Notes: generated by a model not told the origin, from the letters alone. A DNA stretch of 64,000 nt from Cellulomonas sp. NS3 (GCF_024757985.1 NZ_CP103289.1:3348001-3412000), one strand, 5' to 3'. Positions 46,317 to 55,387 are shown, counted from the stretch's first letter. Made by a program: numbers and translations.

Positions 46317-48458
46317 GTGCCCGCTCCCGCCCCCGTGCCGCCCTCGCGCCCGCAGCCCCCCGCGCACCCGTGGACGCTGCCGCCCGAGCTCGGCACGCCG
46401 ACGCGCGTGTCGCTGCTCGCGGTGCTCACCGTGCTCACGGTCGAGCTGCTGCGCGCGAGCGGCCCGCTGCTCGACCGCACGCTGCCGGACCCGCTCACGG
46501 TCGTCGGGACGGCGCTCGGCACGTTCGCCGCGTCGGGGCTCGTCGCGGCCCTGCTGCTCACGCTGTCCGCGCGGCGCACGCCCGGCGTCCCCGACGGCGG
46601 GACGGTGCTCGCGGGCGTCGCCGCGCTCGGGGTCGCGCGGCTCGTGCTCCAGGCGCTCGACGGGACGCCGCGGTTCGTCGTCGGGCTCGTGGCCGTCGCG
46701 GTCGCGGTCGCGGTCCTCACGCTCGCCGTCGCGTTCACGGCGGGCCGCCCCGCGGGCGGTCGGCACGCGGCGCTCGGGCTCGTGCTCGGCTGCGGGCTCG
46801 CGAGCGGGCTGCAGCTCGCGCTCGGCACCTGGGACGCGGTGTGGCGCGACGGCACGCTCGGGTGGCTCGTCCCCGCGGTGCTCGTGGCCCTCGCGGTCGC
46901 GCTCGCCCGCGCGGCGCGGGAGGACGAGCCCACGGGGCGTCCACGGCGGCTGTGGTCGCTCGGGCCGTTCCTCGCGCTCGTGACCCTGGTGCTCGCCAAC
47001 CCGGCGTTCGTCGCCTCGCAGTCGCACGCGACGCTCGGGGTCGCCGGGCTCGTGCTCGTCGCGGCGAGCACCGTGACGGTGTGGGTGCTGCTCAACCCGC
47101 ACCTGCTCGTCGGGCCCGTCCGGGTCGTCGCCGCGGCCGTCCTGGCCCTCGCGGTGCTCGTCGCGTTCACGGTGACCGGGCCGGTCGTCCTCGCCGCCGT
47201 CGCGCTCGCGGTCGTCGCCGCCGGGGTGGTCGTCGCGAGCGCGACCAGCGCGCGCCGCTCCGCGCCGCCCGGCCTCGCCGGGACCGCGTTCGTCACCGCG
47301 GGGGTCGGGGCCGGGCTCGTCGTGACGCTCCTGCTGTACCTCGTGGACCAGGAGGTCCCGCTGCCGGTCGACAACGCGGTCGTGCCGTTCCTCGCGGCGG
47401 TCGCGGTGGCGCTCGCGGGCCTGCGCCGGCGCACGCCGTCGCACCCCGGGATCGACCCCGCGGGCCGCGCACGTGCCGCGGCAGCCACGGGGACCGTCGC
47501 GACGGCAGCCGCCGGCACCCCCGGTCCGTCCGCGCCGCTCGCGGCGTCGACGGCCTCGGCCTCCCCCGCGGGGCCGGTCGGGCCGGGGACTGCGGGTCCG
47601 GCCGGGTCGGCCGTGCCCGCCCTGTCCGACGGCGCGCTCCGGGAGGACAGCCCGCCGTTCCGCGCCAACGCCGTGCGGCTGCTCGCGATCCCGGGCGTCG
47701 TGCTCGCGCTCGTCGGCTGGTGGCCCGCCGCCGAGGCCCCGCCCGGCCCCGACCGGGCCCGCGGCGACGACCTCGTGGTCCTGACGTGGAACCTGCACTA
47801 CGGCGTGACCCCGGGCGACGGCGTCGAGCTGGAGAAGATCGCGCGGACCATCGAGGCGCAGGACCCCGACGTCGTCGCGCTCCAGGAGGTCGCGCGCGGC
47901 TGGGTGCTCGGCGGCGGGGTCGACACCGCGACGTGGCTCTCGCACCGGCTCGGCATGGACCTCGAGTTCACCGGCGCGGCGGACCCGCAGTTCGGCAACG
48001 CGCTGCTGTCCCGCTCGACCCTCACCGACGAGCAGCGCACCGCGCTCCCCCGCGGCGGCGGCGCGCAGGACCGGGCGGCGCTCACCGCGACCGTCGTGCT
48101 CGCCGACGGCACGCCCGTCCGCGTCACGTCCGTGCACCTGCACTACCGCAGCGACGACGACGCCACCCGGCTCGACCAGCTCGACGCGCTCGCGGTCGAC
48201 CTGCCCGACGAGGGCGCCGCGGTGCTCGCGGGCGACCTCAACGCGCACCCGGGGTCCGCGGAGCTCGCGCGGCTCGACGCCGACGGCTGGGTCACGGACC
48301 CCGGCCCGTGGGCGGCCTCCTGGCCGGCGCACGACCCGACGGACCGCATCGACTGGGTGCTCGTGCGCGGCGCGGAGCTGGCCGGCACCGAGGTCGCCGC
48401 CTCGCCGCGGACCTCCGACCACCTGCCGGTCGTGGCGCGCGTGGTGCCGACCTCCTGA
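46317..48458 (+). CDS. Multi-pass membrane protein with C-terminal endonuclease/exonuclease/phosphatase domain
   Basis: This 713-residue protein has a Pro-rich start, about 11-12 membrane helices up to residue 380, a Gly/Ala/Pro linker, one more helix near 455-475, and an EEP-fold domain (about 480-713). EEP signatures are LTWNLHYG, LQEVARG (metal Glu524), GDLNAHPGS (Asp640, Asn642) and SDHLPVV (Asp701, His702). All catalytic residues are present. The last helix places the enzyme on the outer side. The substrate may be a nucleic acid, phospholipid or sugar phosphate; this cannot be decided. An upstream in-frame GTG at 46308 would add three residues. Confidence 0.85.
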   Translation: MPAPAPVPPSRPQPPAHPWTLPPELGTPTRVSLLAVLTVLTVELLRASGPLLDRTLPDPLTVVGTALGTFAASGLVAALLLTLSARRTPGVPDGGTVLAGVAALGVARLVLQALDGTPRFVVGLVAVAVAVAVLTLAVAFTAGRPAGGRHAALGLVLGCGLASGLQLALGTWDAVWRDGTLGWLVPAVLVALAVALARAAREDEPTGRPRRLWSLGPFLALVTLVLANPAFVASQSHATLGVAGLVLVAASTVTVWVLLNPHLLVGPVRVVAAAVLALAVLVAFTVTGPVVLAAVALAVVAAGVVVASATSARRSAPPGLAGTAFVTAGVGAGLVVTLLLYLVDQEVPLPVDNAVVPFLAAVAVALAGLRRRTPSHPGIDPAGRARAAAATGTVATAAAGTPGPSAPLAASTASASPAGPVGPGTAGPAGSAVPALSDGALREDSPPFRANAVRLLAIPGVVLALVGWWPAAEAPPGPDRARGDDLVVLTWNLHYGVTPGDGVELEKIARTIEAQDPDVVALQEVARGWVLGGGVDTATWLSHRLGMDLEFTGAADPQFGNALLSRSTLTDEQRTALPRGGGAQDRAALTATVVLADGTPVRVTSVHLHYRSDDDATRLDQLDALAVDLPDEGAAVLAGDLNAHPGSAELARLDADGWVTDPGPWAASWPAHDPTDRIDWVLVRGAELAGTEVAASPRTSDHLPVVARVVPTS

Positions 48459-48492
48459 CCCGCGCGCGACCCGGGCCCGGGCGTCCCTCCGG

Positions 48493-49938
48493 TCAGTCGT
48501 CCTGGCGCTGGTGCAGCATGCGCGCACCCTCGGCGATCGAGCCGGAGATCGACGGGTACACCGTGAAGGCGCTCGCCACCGCGTCGGCGGTGAGCCGGTG
48601 CGAGACCGCGAGCGTGATCGGGAAGATGAGCTCGCTCGCGCTCGGCGCCACGACGACGCCCCCGAGCACCTGCCCGTTGCGGTGCGCGAACAGCTTCACG
48701 AAACCCTCGCGCAGCCCCAGCATCTTGGCGCGCGGGTTCCGGGCGAGCGGCAGCGTGCTCGTCACGTACGCCGTCCCCGCGGCCTGGAGCTGCTCCTCGC
48801 TGTACCCGACGGTCGCGATCTCGGGGGACGTGAAGATGTTCGCCGCGACGCTCCGCAGCGTGATCGGGGTCACGGCGTCGCCCAGCGCGTGGGACATCGC
48901 GATCCGCCCCTGCATCGCCGCGACCGACGCGAGCGGCAGGACCCCCGTGCAGTCCCCGGCGGCGTAGACACCGCGCACCGACGTCCGCGAGACCTTGTCC
49001 ACCTCGACGTGGCCCGACGCCGTGAGGCGCACGCCCGCCTCGGTCAGCCCGATGCCCGCGGTGCTCGGGATCGACCCGACCGCGAGGAGGACGTGCGAGC
49101 CCTCGACCGTGCGGCCGTCCGCGAGCGTCACGAGCACGCCGTCGGCCGTGCGGACCGCGGACTGCGCGCGCGAGCGCGACATGACCGTCATGCCGCGGGC
49201 CCGGAACACGCCCTCGAGCAGCTCGGCGGCGTCGGGGTCCTCGCCGGGCAGCACCCGGTCGCGGCTCGACACGAGCACGACGTCCGCGCCCAGGGCGACG
49301 TACGCGCCCGCGAACTCGGCCCCGGTCACGCCCGAGCCGACCACGATGAGCCTCTCCGGCAGCGCGGTCAGCCCGTAGAGCTGCGTCCAGGTGAGGATGC
49401 GCTCGCCGTCCGGCACCGCCTCGGGCAGCACGCGCGGCGTCGCCCCGGTCGCGACGAGCACCACGTCGGCGTCGAGGCTGCGCTCGCCGTCGGTCCCGCT
49501 CGCGACCACGCGGTTCGGCCCGTCCAGCCGGCCCGCGCCCTCGACGAGCTCGACGCCCTCGCGCTCGAGGCGCGTGCGGATGTCGGCGGACTGCGCGGCG
49601 GCGAGCGCGAGCGTGCGCGTGTTGACCTGCGCGAGGTCGACGAAGTGCCGCTCGGACTCGCTCGCGAGCAGGTCCCCGGCGGGCGTCGAGGGGTCGGCGT
49701 CGAGATGGATGCCGAGCTCGGGCGCGCGGTCGGACATCGCCATCCACTCGGCGGTCGCGATCAGCGTCTTGGACGGGACGACGTCGGTGAGCACCGCGGA
49801 CCCGCCGAGCCCGGTGCGCTCGACGACGGTGACGGCCGCCCCGAGCCGGCGTGCGACGAGCGCGGCCTCGTACCCCCCGGGCCCACCTCCGACGACGACG
49901 ACACGTGTGGCCTGCAGGTCCTGGGTCTCGGTGGTCAC
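48493..49938 (-). CDS. lpdA: NAD(P)H quinone reductase, LpdA type (cysteine-less)
   Basis: This 481-residue flavoprotein has the pyridine nucleotide-disulfide reductase layout: FAD loop VVVGGGPGGYEAALVARRLG (15-34), NAD loop VVGSGVTGAEFAGAY, and a C-terminal dimerisation domain. The redox-active CxxxxC is absent: the region reads GLGGSAVLTDVVPSKTLI (43-60). That is the hallmark of M. tuberculosis LpdA (Rv3303c), which reduces quinones instead of lipoamide. A CACAAT box six bases before the GTG may be its -10. It ends convergently with the membrane EEP gene. Confidence 0.92.
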   Translation of the reverse strand: MTTETQDLQATRVVVVGGGPGGYEAALVARRLGAAVTVVERTGLGGSAVLTDVVPSKTLIATAEWMAMSDRAPELGIHLDADPSTPAGDLLASESERHFVDLAQVNTRTLALAAAQSADIRTRLEREGVELVEGAGRLDGPNRVVASGTDGERSLDADVVLVATGATPRVLPEAVPDGERILTWTQLYGLTALPERLIVVGSGVTGAEFAGAYVALGADVVLVSSRDRVLPGEDPDAAELLEGVFRARGMTVMSRSRAQSAVRTADGVLVTLADGRTVEGSHVLLAVGSIPSTAGIGLTEAGVRLTASGHVEVDKVSRTSVRGVYAAGDCTGVLPLASVAAMQGRIAMSHALGDAVTPITLRSVAANIFTSPEIATVGYSEEQLQAAGTAYVTSTLPLARNPRAKMLGLREGFVKLFAHRNGQVLGGVVVAPSASELIFPITLAVSHRLTADAVASAFTVYPSISGSIAEGARMLHQRQDD

Positions 49939-49977
49939 GGGTCCATTGTGCCTGGTGGCCGGTTAGCCTTCAGTCCC

Positions 49978-50823
49978 ATGAGCGACCTCGACGACCCGAC
50001 CACCGACCCCTTCGACGTCGCGCGCAGCGCCGCCGAGCACCTCGCCCGGGTCACGGGTGTCGCACGTCACGACGTCGCGCTCGTCCTCGGGTCCGGCTGG
50101 GGCGGCGCCGCGGACCTGCTCGGCGAGACCGTCGCGGAGGTGCCGAGCCACGAGGTCCCCGGCTTCTCGGCTCCCGCGGTCGTCGGGCACGTGGGCACGA
50201 TCCGCTCGATCCGCCTCGCGGGCGACGCCGACGGCGCCGAGGGAGCAGCCGACCGGTACGCGCTCGTGCTCGGCTCGCGCACGCACCTGTACGAGGGCCG
50301 CGGCGTGCGGCGGGTCGTGCACGGGGTCCGCACCGCGGCCGCGACGGGCGCGCGCACCGTCGTGCTCACGAACGGCTGCGGCGGGCTCAACCCCGCGTGG
50401 GGGCCGGGCACCCCGGTGCTCATCCGCGACCACCTCAACCTCACCGCGACGTCCCCGCTCGAGGGCGCGACCTTCGTCGACCTCACCGACCTGTACTCCT
50501 CGCGCCTGCGCGACGTGGCCCGGACCGTCGACCCGTCGCTCGACGAGGGCGTGTACGTGCAGTTCCGCGGCCCGCACTACGAGACCCCCGCCGAGGTCGC
50601 GATGGCCGGGCGGCTCGGCGGCGACCTCGTGGGCATGTCGACGACGATCGAGGCCATCGCCGCACACCACGCCGGGCTCGAGGTGCTCGGGCTCTCGCTC
50701 GTCACCAACCTCGCCGCGGGGATCAGCGCGACGCCCCTCTCGCACGCCGAGGTGCTCGAGGCCGGCCAGGCCGCCGGCCCGCGGATCAGCGCGCTGCTCG
50801 CGCAGGTCGTCCGCCGCCTCTGA
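49978..50823 (+). CDS. punA: Purine nucleoside phosphorylase (trimeric type)
   Basis: The enzyme splits (deoxy)inosine and guanosine with phosphate to base and (deoxy)ribose-1-phosphate. The 281-residue protein has the phosphate loop VLGSGWGGAAD, the RTHLYEGRG segment, LTNGCGGLNPAW, RGPHYETPAEVAM and VGMSTTIEAIAAHHAGLEVLG. These are typical of the low-molecular-mass trimeric class, like Rv3307. TAGCCT eight bases before the ATG and no ribosome binding site suggest a leaderless mRNA. Confidence 0.94.
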   Translation: MSDLDDPTTDPFDVARSAAEHLARVTGVARHDVALVLGSGWGGAADLLGETVAEVPSHEVPGFSAPAVVGHVGTIRSIRLAGDADGAEGAADRYALVLGSRTHLYEGRGVRRVVHGVRTAAATGARTVVLTNGCGGLNPAWGPGTPVLIRDHLNLTATSPLEGATFVDLTDLYSSRLRDVARTVDPSLDEGVYVQFRGPHYETPAEVAMAGRLGGDLVGMSTTIEAIAAHHAGLEVLGLSLVTNLAAGISATPLSHAEVLEAGQAAGPRISALLAQVVRRL

Positions 50824-50900
50824 CGGAGCCGGCCGCCTGTGCGGGCGACGCGCCGCCGCCCGCACAGCAGCGCACCGGGACCGGTGGGTACGTTGGGGCC

Positions 50901-52796
50901 ATGGCGTACGACTGGAACGAGCTGTCCGCACGGGTGACGACCTGGATCGAGGACGACCCGGACCCGACGACCGCCGACGAGCTGGCGCGCCTGCTCGAGC
51001 GCGCGCAGACGCCCGTCGACGAGGCGCTCGCGGCCGAGCGCGCGGGCGGTGCGCTGAGCCCGACGCACCAGACGCAGCTCACGGACGTGCGCGCCGCCCG
51101 CGCCGAGCTCGCCGACCGGTTCACGGGCCTGCTCCAGTTCGGCACCGCGGGGCTGCGCGGCGCGATCGGCGGCGGCCCGAACCGGATGAACCGCGCCGTC
51201 GTCATCCGCGCCGCGTCGGGCCTCGCGGACTACCTGCTCGGTGAGCTCGACGGGCTCGCACCCGCCCCGCGCGTCGTCGTCGGCTACGACGCGCGCCACC
51301 GGTCCGCGGACTTCGCGCACGACACCGCCGCCGTGATGACCGCGGTCGGCATCGAGGTGCTCGTGCTCCCGCGTCCCCTGCCGACCCCGGTGCTCGCGTT
51401 CGCGGTGCGCCACCTCGGCGCCGACGCGGGCGTCATGGTCACCGCGAGCCACAACCCGCCGCAGGACAACGGCTACAAGGTCTACCTCGGCGGGCGCGTC
51501 GTGACGGGCTCGGGCCAGGGCGCGCAGATCGTGCCGCCCTACGACGCGGCGATCGCCGCCGAGATCGCGCGCGTGCCGAGCGTCGTGGCGGTGCCGCGCG
51601 CCGAGTCCGGCTGGACCGTGCTGGGCGACGACGTGCTCGACGCCTACGTCAGGACCGTCACCGCGCTCGCCGAGCCGACCGAGGAGTCCCGCGAGCGCGC
51701 ACGCCACCTCAAGGTCGTGCTCACGCCGCTGCACGGGGTCGGCGGCGAGGTCGCGGCGCGCGTGCTGCGCGAGGCCGGGTTCCGCGACGTGCTCCTCGTG
51801 CCCGAGCAGGAGTGGCCCGACGCCGACTTCCCGAGCGTCGCGTTCCCGAACCCCGAGGAGCCCGGGGCGATGGACCTCGCGCTGGGCCTCGCGGGCGACG
51901 TCGGCGCGGACCTCGTGCTGGCGCTCGACCCCGACGCCGACCGGTGCGCGGTCGCGCTCAACGACCCGGCCGCGCGGTCGCACCGCGGCCCGGACACCGC
52001 GGGCGCCGAGGGCTGGCGCATGCTGCACGGCGACGAGGTCGGCGCGGTGCTCGGCTCGCTCGTCGCGTCGCGGCTCGCGCGCGACCGGGCGCCGGGTGCC
52101 GTGCCCGGCGGCGACGGGGCCACCGGCGCGGACGTGCCCGTGCTCGCGAGCTCGATCGTCTCCTCGCGCCTGCTCGCGGAGGTCGCGCGGTCCGCGGGAC
52201 TGCGGCACCAGCCGACGCTCACCGGGTTCAAGTGGCTCGCGCGCGTCGACGGGCTCGCGTTCGGCTACGAGGAGGCGCTCGGCTACTGCGTCGACCCGGC
52301 GCACGTGCGCGACAAGGACGGGATCTCGGCCGCGCTGCTCGTGGCAGGCCTGGCGGCACGGCTCAAGGCGTCGGGTCTGTCGCTCCTGAGCGTGCTCGAC
52401 GACCTCGCGCGCGAGCACGGGCTGCACCTGAGCGATCAGGTGTCGGCGCGGTTCACCGACCTCGACCGGATCCCCGCGACGATGTCCGCGCTGCGCGAGC
52501 ACCCGCCCGTGACGCTCGGTGGCTCGCCCGTGATGGAGGTCGTCAACCTCGCCACCGGGACCGACGCCGAGCGGCAGGGCCTGCCGCCCACCGAGGGCCT
52601 GCGGCTCACGGCGCAGGACGGCACGCGCGTCGTGGTCCGGCCGAGCGGGACCGAGCCCAAGGTCAAGAGCTACCTCGAGGTGATCGTCCCGGTCCCCCGG
52701 ACGGCCGGGCCCGCGGACCTGGTCGCGGCGCGCAAGGAGGCCCGCGCGCGGCTCCACGCCGTCGGCGCCGACGTCAGCGCGGCGCTGGGGATCTGA
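50901..52796 (+). CDS. pmmB: Phosphomannomutase/phosphoglucomutase family (PmmB-like)
   Basis: This 631-residue alpha-D-phosphohexomutase has the phosphoserine loop VTASHNPPQDNGYKVY (Ser183), metal loop DPDADRC, sugar-binding GYEEALGY and phosphate-binding RPSGTEPKVKSY. It may act on hexose or pentose 1-phosphates. Beside purine nucleoside phosphorylase, a phosphopentomutase-like role is conceivable, but PmmB (Rv3308) occupies the same place in mycobacteria. Inserts rich in Gly/Ala/Pro lengthen it beyond the usual 550-580. TACGTT lies six bases before the ATG. Confidence 0.9.
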   Translation: MAYDWNELSARVTTWIEDDPDPTTADELARLLERAQTPVDEALAAERAGGALSPTHQTQLTDVRAARAELADRFTGLLQFGTAGLRGAIGGGPNRMNRAVVIRAASGLADYLLGELDGLAPAPRVVVGYDARHRSADFAHDTAAVMTAVGIEVLVLPRPLPTPVLAFAVRHLGADAGVMVTASHNPPQDNGYKVYLGGRVVTGSGQGAQIVPPYDAAIAAEIARVPSVVAVPRAESGWTVLGDDVLDAYVRTVTALAEPTEESRERARHLKVVLTPLHGVGGEVAARVLREAGFRDVLLVPEQEWPDADFPSVAFPNPEEPGAMDLALGLAGDVGADLVLALDPDADRCAVALNDPAARSHRGPDTAGAEGWRMLHGDEVGAVLGSLVASRLARDRAPGAVPGGDGATGADVPVLASSIVSSRLLAEVARSAGLRHQPTLTGFKWLARVDGLAFGYEEALGYCVDPAHVRDKDGISAALLVAGLAARLKASGLSLLSVLDDLAREHGLHLSDQVSARFTDLDRIPATMSALREHPPVTLGGSPVMEVVNLATGTDAERQGLPPTEGLRLTAQDGTRVVVRPSGTEPKVKSYLEVIVPVPRTAGPADLVAARKEARARLHAVGADVSAALGI

Positions 52797-52827
52797 GCCG
52801 GCCCTGACGCCGGCACGGCGCGTGCAG

Positions 52828-52857
52828 GACCCGGCCGGTGCTGCGGCACCGGGTCCC
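52828..52857. terminator. Hairpin between pmmB and the convergent DUF6055 gene
   Basis: GGACCCGG (52828-52835) pairs with CCGGGTCC (52850-52857). An alternative fold pairs CCGGTGC with GCACCGG inside it. It lies 31 bases after pmmB and can serve both strands. Confidence 0.55.
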
Positions 52858-52893
52858 GCGGTCCGCTCGCGCGACCGGCGCCCGCCGGAACCC

Positions 52894-52947
52894 GGTCGCT
52901 CAGCGTGACCGGGTAGGGCCGCGGCGGGTCGCTCAGCGTGACCGGGT
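52894..52947. repeat. Tandem duplication at the 3' end of the DUF6055 gene
   Basis: The 21 bases beginning GGTCGCTCAGCGTGACC occur at 52894-52914 and again at 52927-52947, 33 bases apart. The second copy contains the last codons and stop of the DUF6055 gene, so its 3' end is duplicated just downstream of the stop. Confidence 0.85.
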
Positions 52948-55155
52948 GCAGGCTGCGGCGGGTGCGACCGGAGCGGGGCCCGAGTACGTCCCCGAGAAGC
53001 CGAACGTCGTCGACGCGCCCGGCGCGAGGGCGGCGTTCCAGCTGACGCTGTCGGCCTCGACCGACGTGCCGTTCTGCCGCACGCGGGCGCCCCATGCCTC
53101 CGCGACCGTCTGGTCCGCCGGGTGGGCCCAGCTGACCCGCCACGCCGAGACGGCCTCCGTGCCCGCCGTCACGGTGACCTGCGCCTGGTAGCCACCGGGC
53201 CACTGGTTGACGACCGTGAGCACCGCCGTGCAGCCCGCGACCGGCGCGGGGATCGGCTCGGGCAGCCCCACGCCGCTCGGCGACGGGGTCGGCGTCGGCC
53301 GGGGCGTCGCCGACGGCGTCGGTGTGGGCGTCGGGGTCGGGGTGGGCGTCGGCGTCGGCGTCGGGGTGGGCGTCGGCGTCGGGCTCGGGTCCGGCGCGCC
53401 GTCGAGCGCGAGCTCCTCGGTCGGGAACGGCTCGAGCACCGGCTCCACGGGGGGCTCGCCCGCGCCGCCGTCGCACGTCTGCGCCCGGTCGAACCGCAGG
53501 TAGACCCCGGACGCGCAGGTCCAGCTGACCTCGGCGTCGCCGCCGACGAGCACGTCCCCGCCGAGCACGGCCCGCGAGCGCGCGACGGCGTTGTCGCGCA
53601 CGACCGCGGACCCGCCGACGACCGCCCCGCTCTCGACGACCGCGCGGCCCTCGATGCGCGCCGAGCCGGTGACCTGGGCCCAGTCCTGCACCACCGCCTG
53701 CGGGCCGACGTAGACGCCGGGGTCGACCGCCGCGAACTCGCCGACCCAACCGCCTCCGTTGGTGTGCCAGCGACCGCCGGCGGGCGCCGCGGGGCGCACG
53801 AAGCCGGGCTCCGAGCCCCACGCCGCGGCTCCGGCGACCCGCAGCTCGAACGGGTACCGGACGGACCCGGGGTAGCCCGCCGCGGGGTCGAACTCGTGCG
53901 CGCGCGTCGGGGTCGCCGCGACGACGAGGTAGACCTGCGCGTCGCCGGGGCCGGTCGCGAGCTCGACCGTCACGTCGGTGCCGCCGGCGAGCTCGCCGTA
54001 CCGCGCCGTGCCGTCGACGTCGACCGCGACGAGGCCCGCGGTCCACGACGCGTCGGGCCCCGCCTCGGTGTGACCGCGGACGCGCACGCGCACCGCCGTC
54101 GCACCCTCCTCGGGGCTGAGCCGGACGAGGGCGTAGCCGTTCTCGGCGGGCGCGAGCGCGGACGGCACGCGGTAGTGGTGGGCGGTCGCGTCGACCGCCT
54201 CGACCGCGGTCCCGGGCTCCGCGGTGAGCGCGGGCTCGACCTCGGCGGCGTAGCGGCGCAGGTCGTCCTGCGTCGAGTAGTCCCATGTCACGTTGCGCAG
54301 CGCGTGCTCGGCGAGACGCACGCCCAGCTCCTCCTGCGTGAGGCCTGCGACACGGCCGTAGGCCGCGACGGGGTCGGCCTCGAGGCCGCCCTCGCGCCAC
54401 AGCCGCCCGACCGTCGCGAGGCCGTCCCGGTCCGCGACGTGCTGGAGCAGCGTCCACCCGCCGTCGAGGTGCCGGCCGGAGGACCAGCGCAGGTTCTCGG
54501 CGCGCACGAACGCCGACAGGTCCCCCGCGTCCGACGGCTCGGCGGTCGTCGCGAGGAACGACGCCATGGCCTCGCCGAACGACGAGCCGCGCACCCCGGG
54601 CGCCGTCGTGCCGAGGCCGGCGTCCGGCGCGGGACCGTCCGGCGCGACCGCGACGCTCTGCAGGACGACCGCGAGCGCGCGCGCGACGTCCCAGGCGCCG
54701 GTGCGGGCGGCCTCGGGGGCGATCTCGAGCAGCGCGAGCCCGCCCTCGACGCGCCCGGTGGCCCACGCGTCGTAGGCCAGGTCGTCCCAGGTCCGGGTCA
54801 GGACGACGGCGATCTTGTCCTCCGCGACCGGCCCGACCGGCTCCGTCACGCCGACGGTCCCCACGTAGAGCGCGTAGTAGCGCTCGAGCCGGTCGAGGAG
54901 CTCGACCGGGTCGACGCGGTAGTACTCGGACGCGTCGGCGAGGTCGCCGCCGGCGCGCGGTCCCCACAGCAGCACGAAGTTCTCGCTCTCGCGCGAGCTC
55001 GCCGCACCCTCGTCGAGCCGCTCCGCCCAGGCGTGCGCGCGGTCACCGGACTTGGGGCCCGTCGGGGTGTCGTCGAGCGCGTAGGCGATGAGGACCCCGA
55101 GGAGGAACGGGACGACGACGGCCGCAGCGACGGTGCCGCGCCGGAACCTGCCCAT
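52933..55155 (-). CDS. Anchored or secreted DUF6055 protein with beta-solenoid, Pro-Thr linker and CBM2
   Basis: This 740-residue protein begins MGRFRRGTVAAAVVV, a signal peptide or membrane anchor (residues 8-27). Then follow a DUF6055-like domain (about 50-300, SENFVLLWGPRAGG onward), a beta-rich middle, and hexapeptide-like repeats forming a probable left-handed beta-helix (about 470-560, VYVGPQAVVQDWAQVTGSA). A Pro-Thr linker (about 589-641) and a family 2 cellulose-binding module (642-740, WPGGYQAQVTV, WNAALAPGASTTFGF) complete it. The protein should bind cellulose outside the cell; no glycosidase catalytic domain was recognised. The ATG at 55155 follows GGAGG by 11 bases. A start at 55218 is possible. 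Confidence 0.85.
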   Translation of the reverse strand: MGRFRRGTVAAAVVVPFLLGVLIAYALDDTPTGPKSGDRAHAWAERLDEGAASSRESENFVLLWGPRAGGDLADASEYYRVDPVELLDRLERYYALYVGTVGVTEPVGPVAEDKIAVVLTRTWDDLAYDAWATGRVEGGLALLEIAPEAARTGAWDVARALAVVLQSVAVAPDGPAPDAGLGTTAPGVRGSSFGEAMASFLATTAEPSDAGDLSAFVRAENLRWSSGRHLDGGWTLLQHVADRDGLATVGRLWREGGLEADPVAAYGRVAGLTQEELGVRLAEHALRNVTWDYSTQDDLRRYAAEVEPALTAEPGTAVEAVDATAHHYRVPSALAPAENGYALVRLSPEEGATAVRVRVRGHTEAGPDASWTAGLVAVDVDGTARYGELAGGTDVTVELATGPGDAQVYLVVAATPTRAHEFDPAAGYPGSVRYPFELRVAGAAAWGSEPGFVRPAAPAGGRWHTNGGGWVGEFAAVDPGVYVGPQAVVQDWAQVTGSARIEGRAVVESGAVVGGSAVVRDNAVARSRAVLGGDVLVGGDAEVSWTCASGVYLRFDRAQTCDGGAGEPPVEPVLEPFPTEELALDGAPDPSPTPTPTPTPTPTPTPTPTPTPTPSATPRPTPTPSPSGVGLPEPIPAPVAGCTAVLTVVNQWPGGYQAQVTVTAGTEAVSAWRVSWAHPADQTVAEAWGARVRQNGTSVEADSVSWNAALAPGASTTFGFSGTYSGPAPVAPAAACTRSR
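53284..53392 (-). repeat. Pro-Thr coding microsatellite
   Basis: Repeats of GGCGTC and GGGGTC variants encode a (Pro-Thr)n linker of about 13 units. It is the flexible spacer between the solenoid and the cellulose-binding module, and its length is likely to vary between strains. Confidence 0.9.
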
Positions 55156-55336
55156 CTCGGGTACCGCCTCCTCGTGTCCGGGTCGCCCCTGGGGTGCTCC
55201 TGCTGGGCCGGCCGGCAACGCGGGCTCCCGCGCAGCGGGGTGAGGGGTCGCACGGGCGCCTCACCTTCGCCGACGCCCCCGGCTGCCGTCAATGTCGCGA
55301 ACGTCCCCCCGCGTGACGTTCACCCGACCGCCGTGC
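55156..55336. promoter_or_regulatory. Upstream region of the DUF6055 gene with an inverted repeat
   Basis: GAACGTC (55299-55305) and GACGTTC (55315-55321) form an exact inverted repeat with a nine-base spacer, about 145 bases before the DUF6055 start. It could be an operator. No other gene or clear promoter hexamer was seen in the region. Confidence 0.35.
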
Positions 55337-55385
55337 GCGCACGCCGCTCAGGCCCGCCGACGGGCGGGCGGGCCCCTGCGTGCGC
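55337..55385 (-). terminator. Hairpin ending the nucleoside operon after deoC
   Basis: GCGCACG (55337-55343) pairs with CGTGCGC (55379-55385). Inside, CAGG and CCCGCC pair with GGCGGG and CCTG with a small bulge. It lies directly after the deoC stop on the minus strand. Confidence 0.6.
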
Positions 55386-55387
55386 GG

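Noticed and set aside
48470-48481. CCCGGGCCCGGG palindrome between convergent genes as a terminator
   Set aside because: It is a self-complementary GC run with no room for a loop and no U-tract. A chance product of composition is as likely.
53284-53392. Regular short repeats resembling a CRISPR or minisatellite
   Set aside because: The repeats are in frame, have no spacers and encode the Pro-Thr linker of a CBM2 protein.
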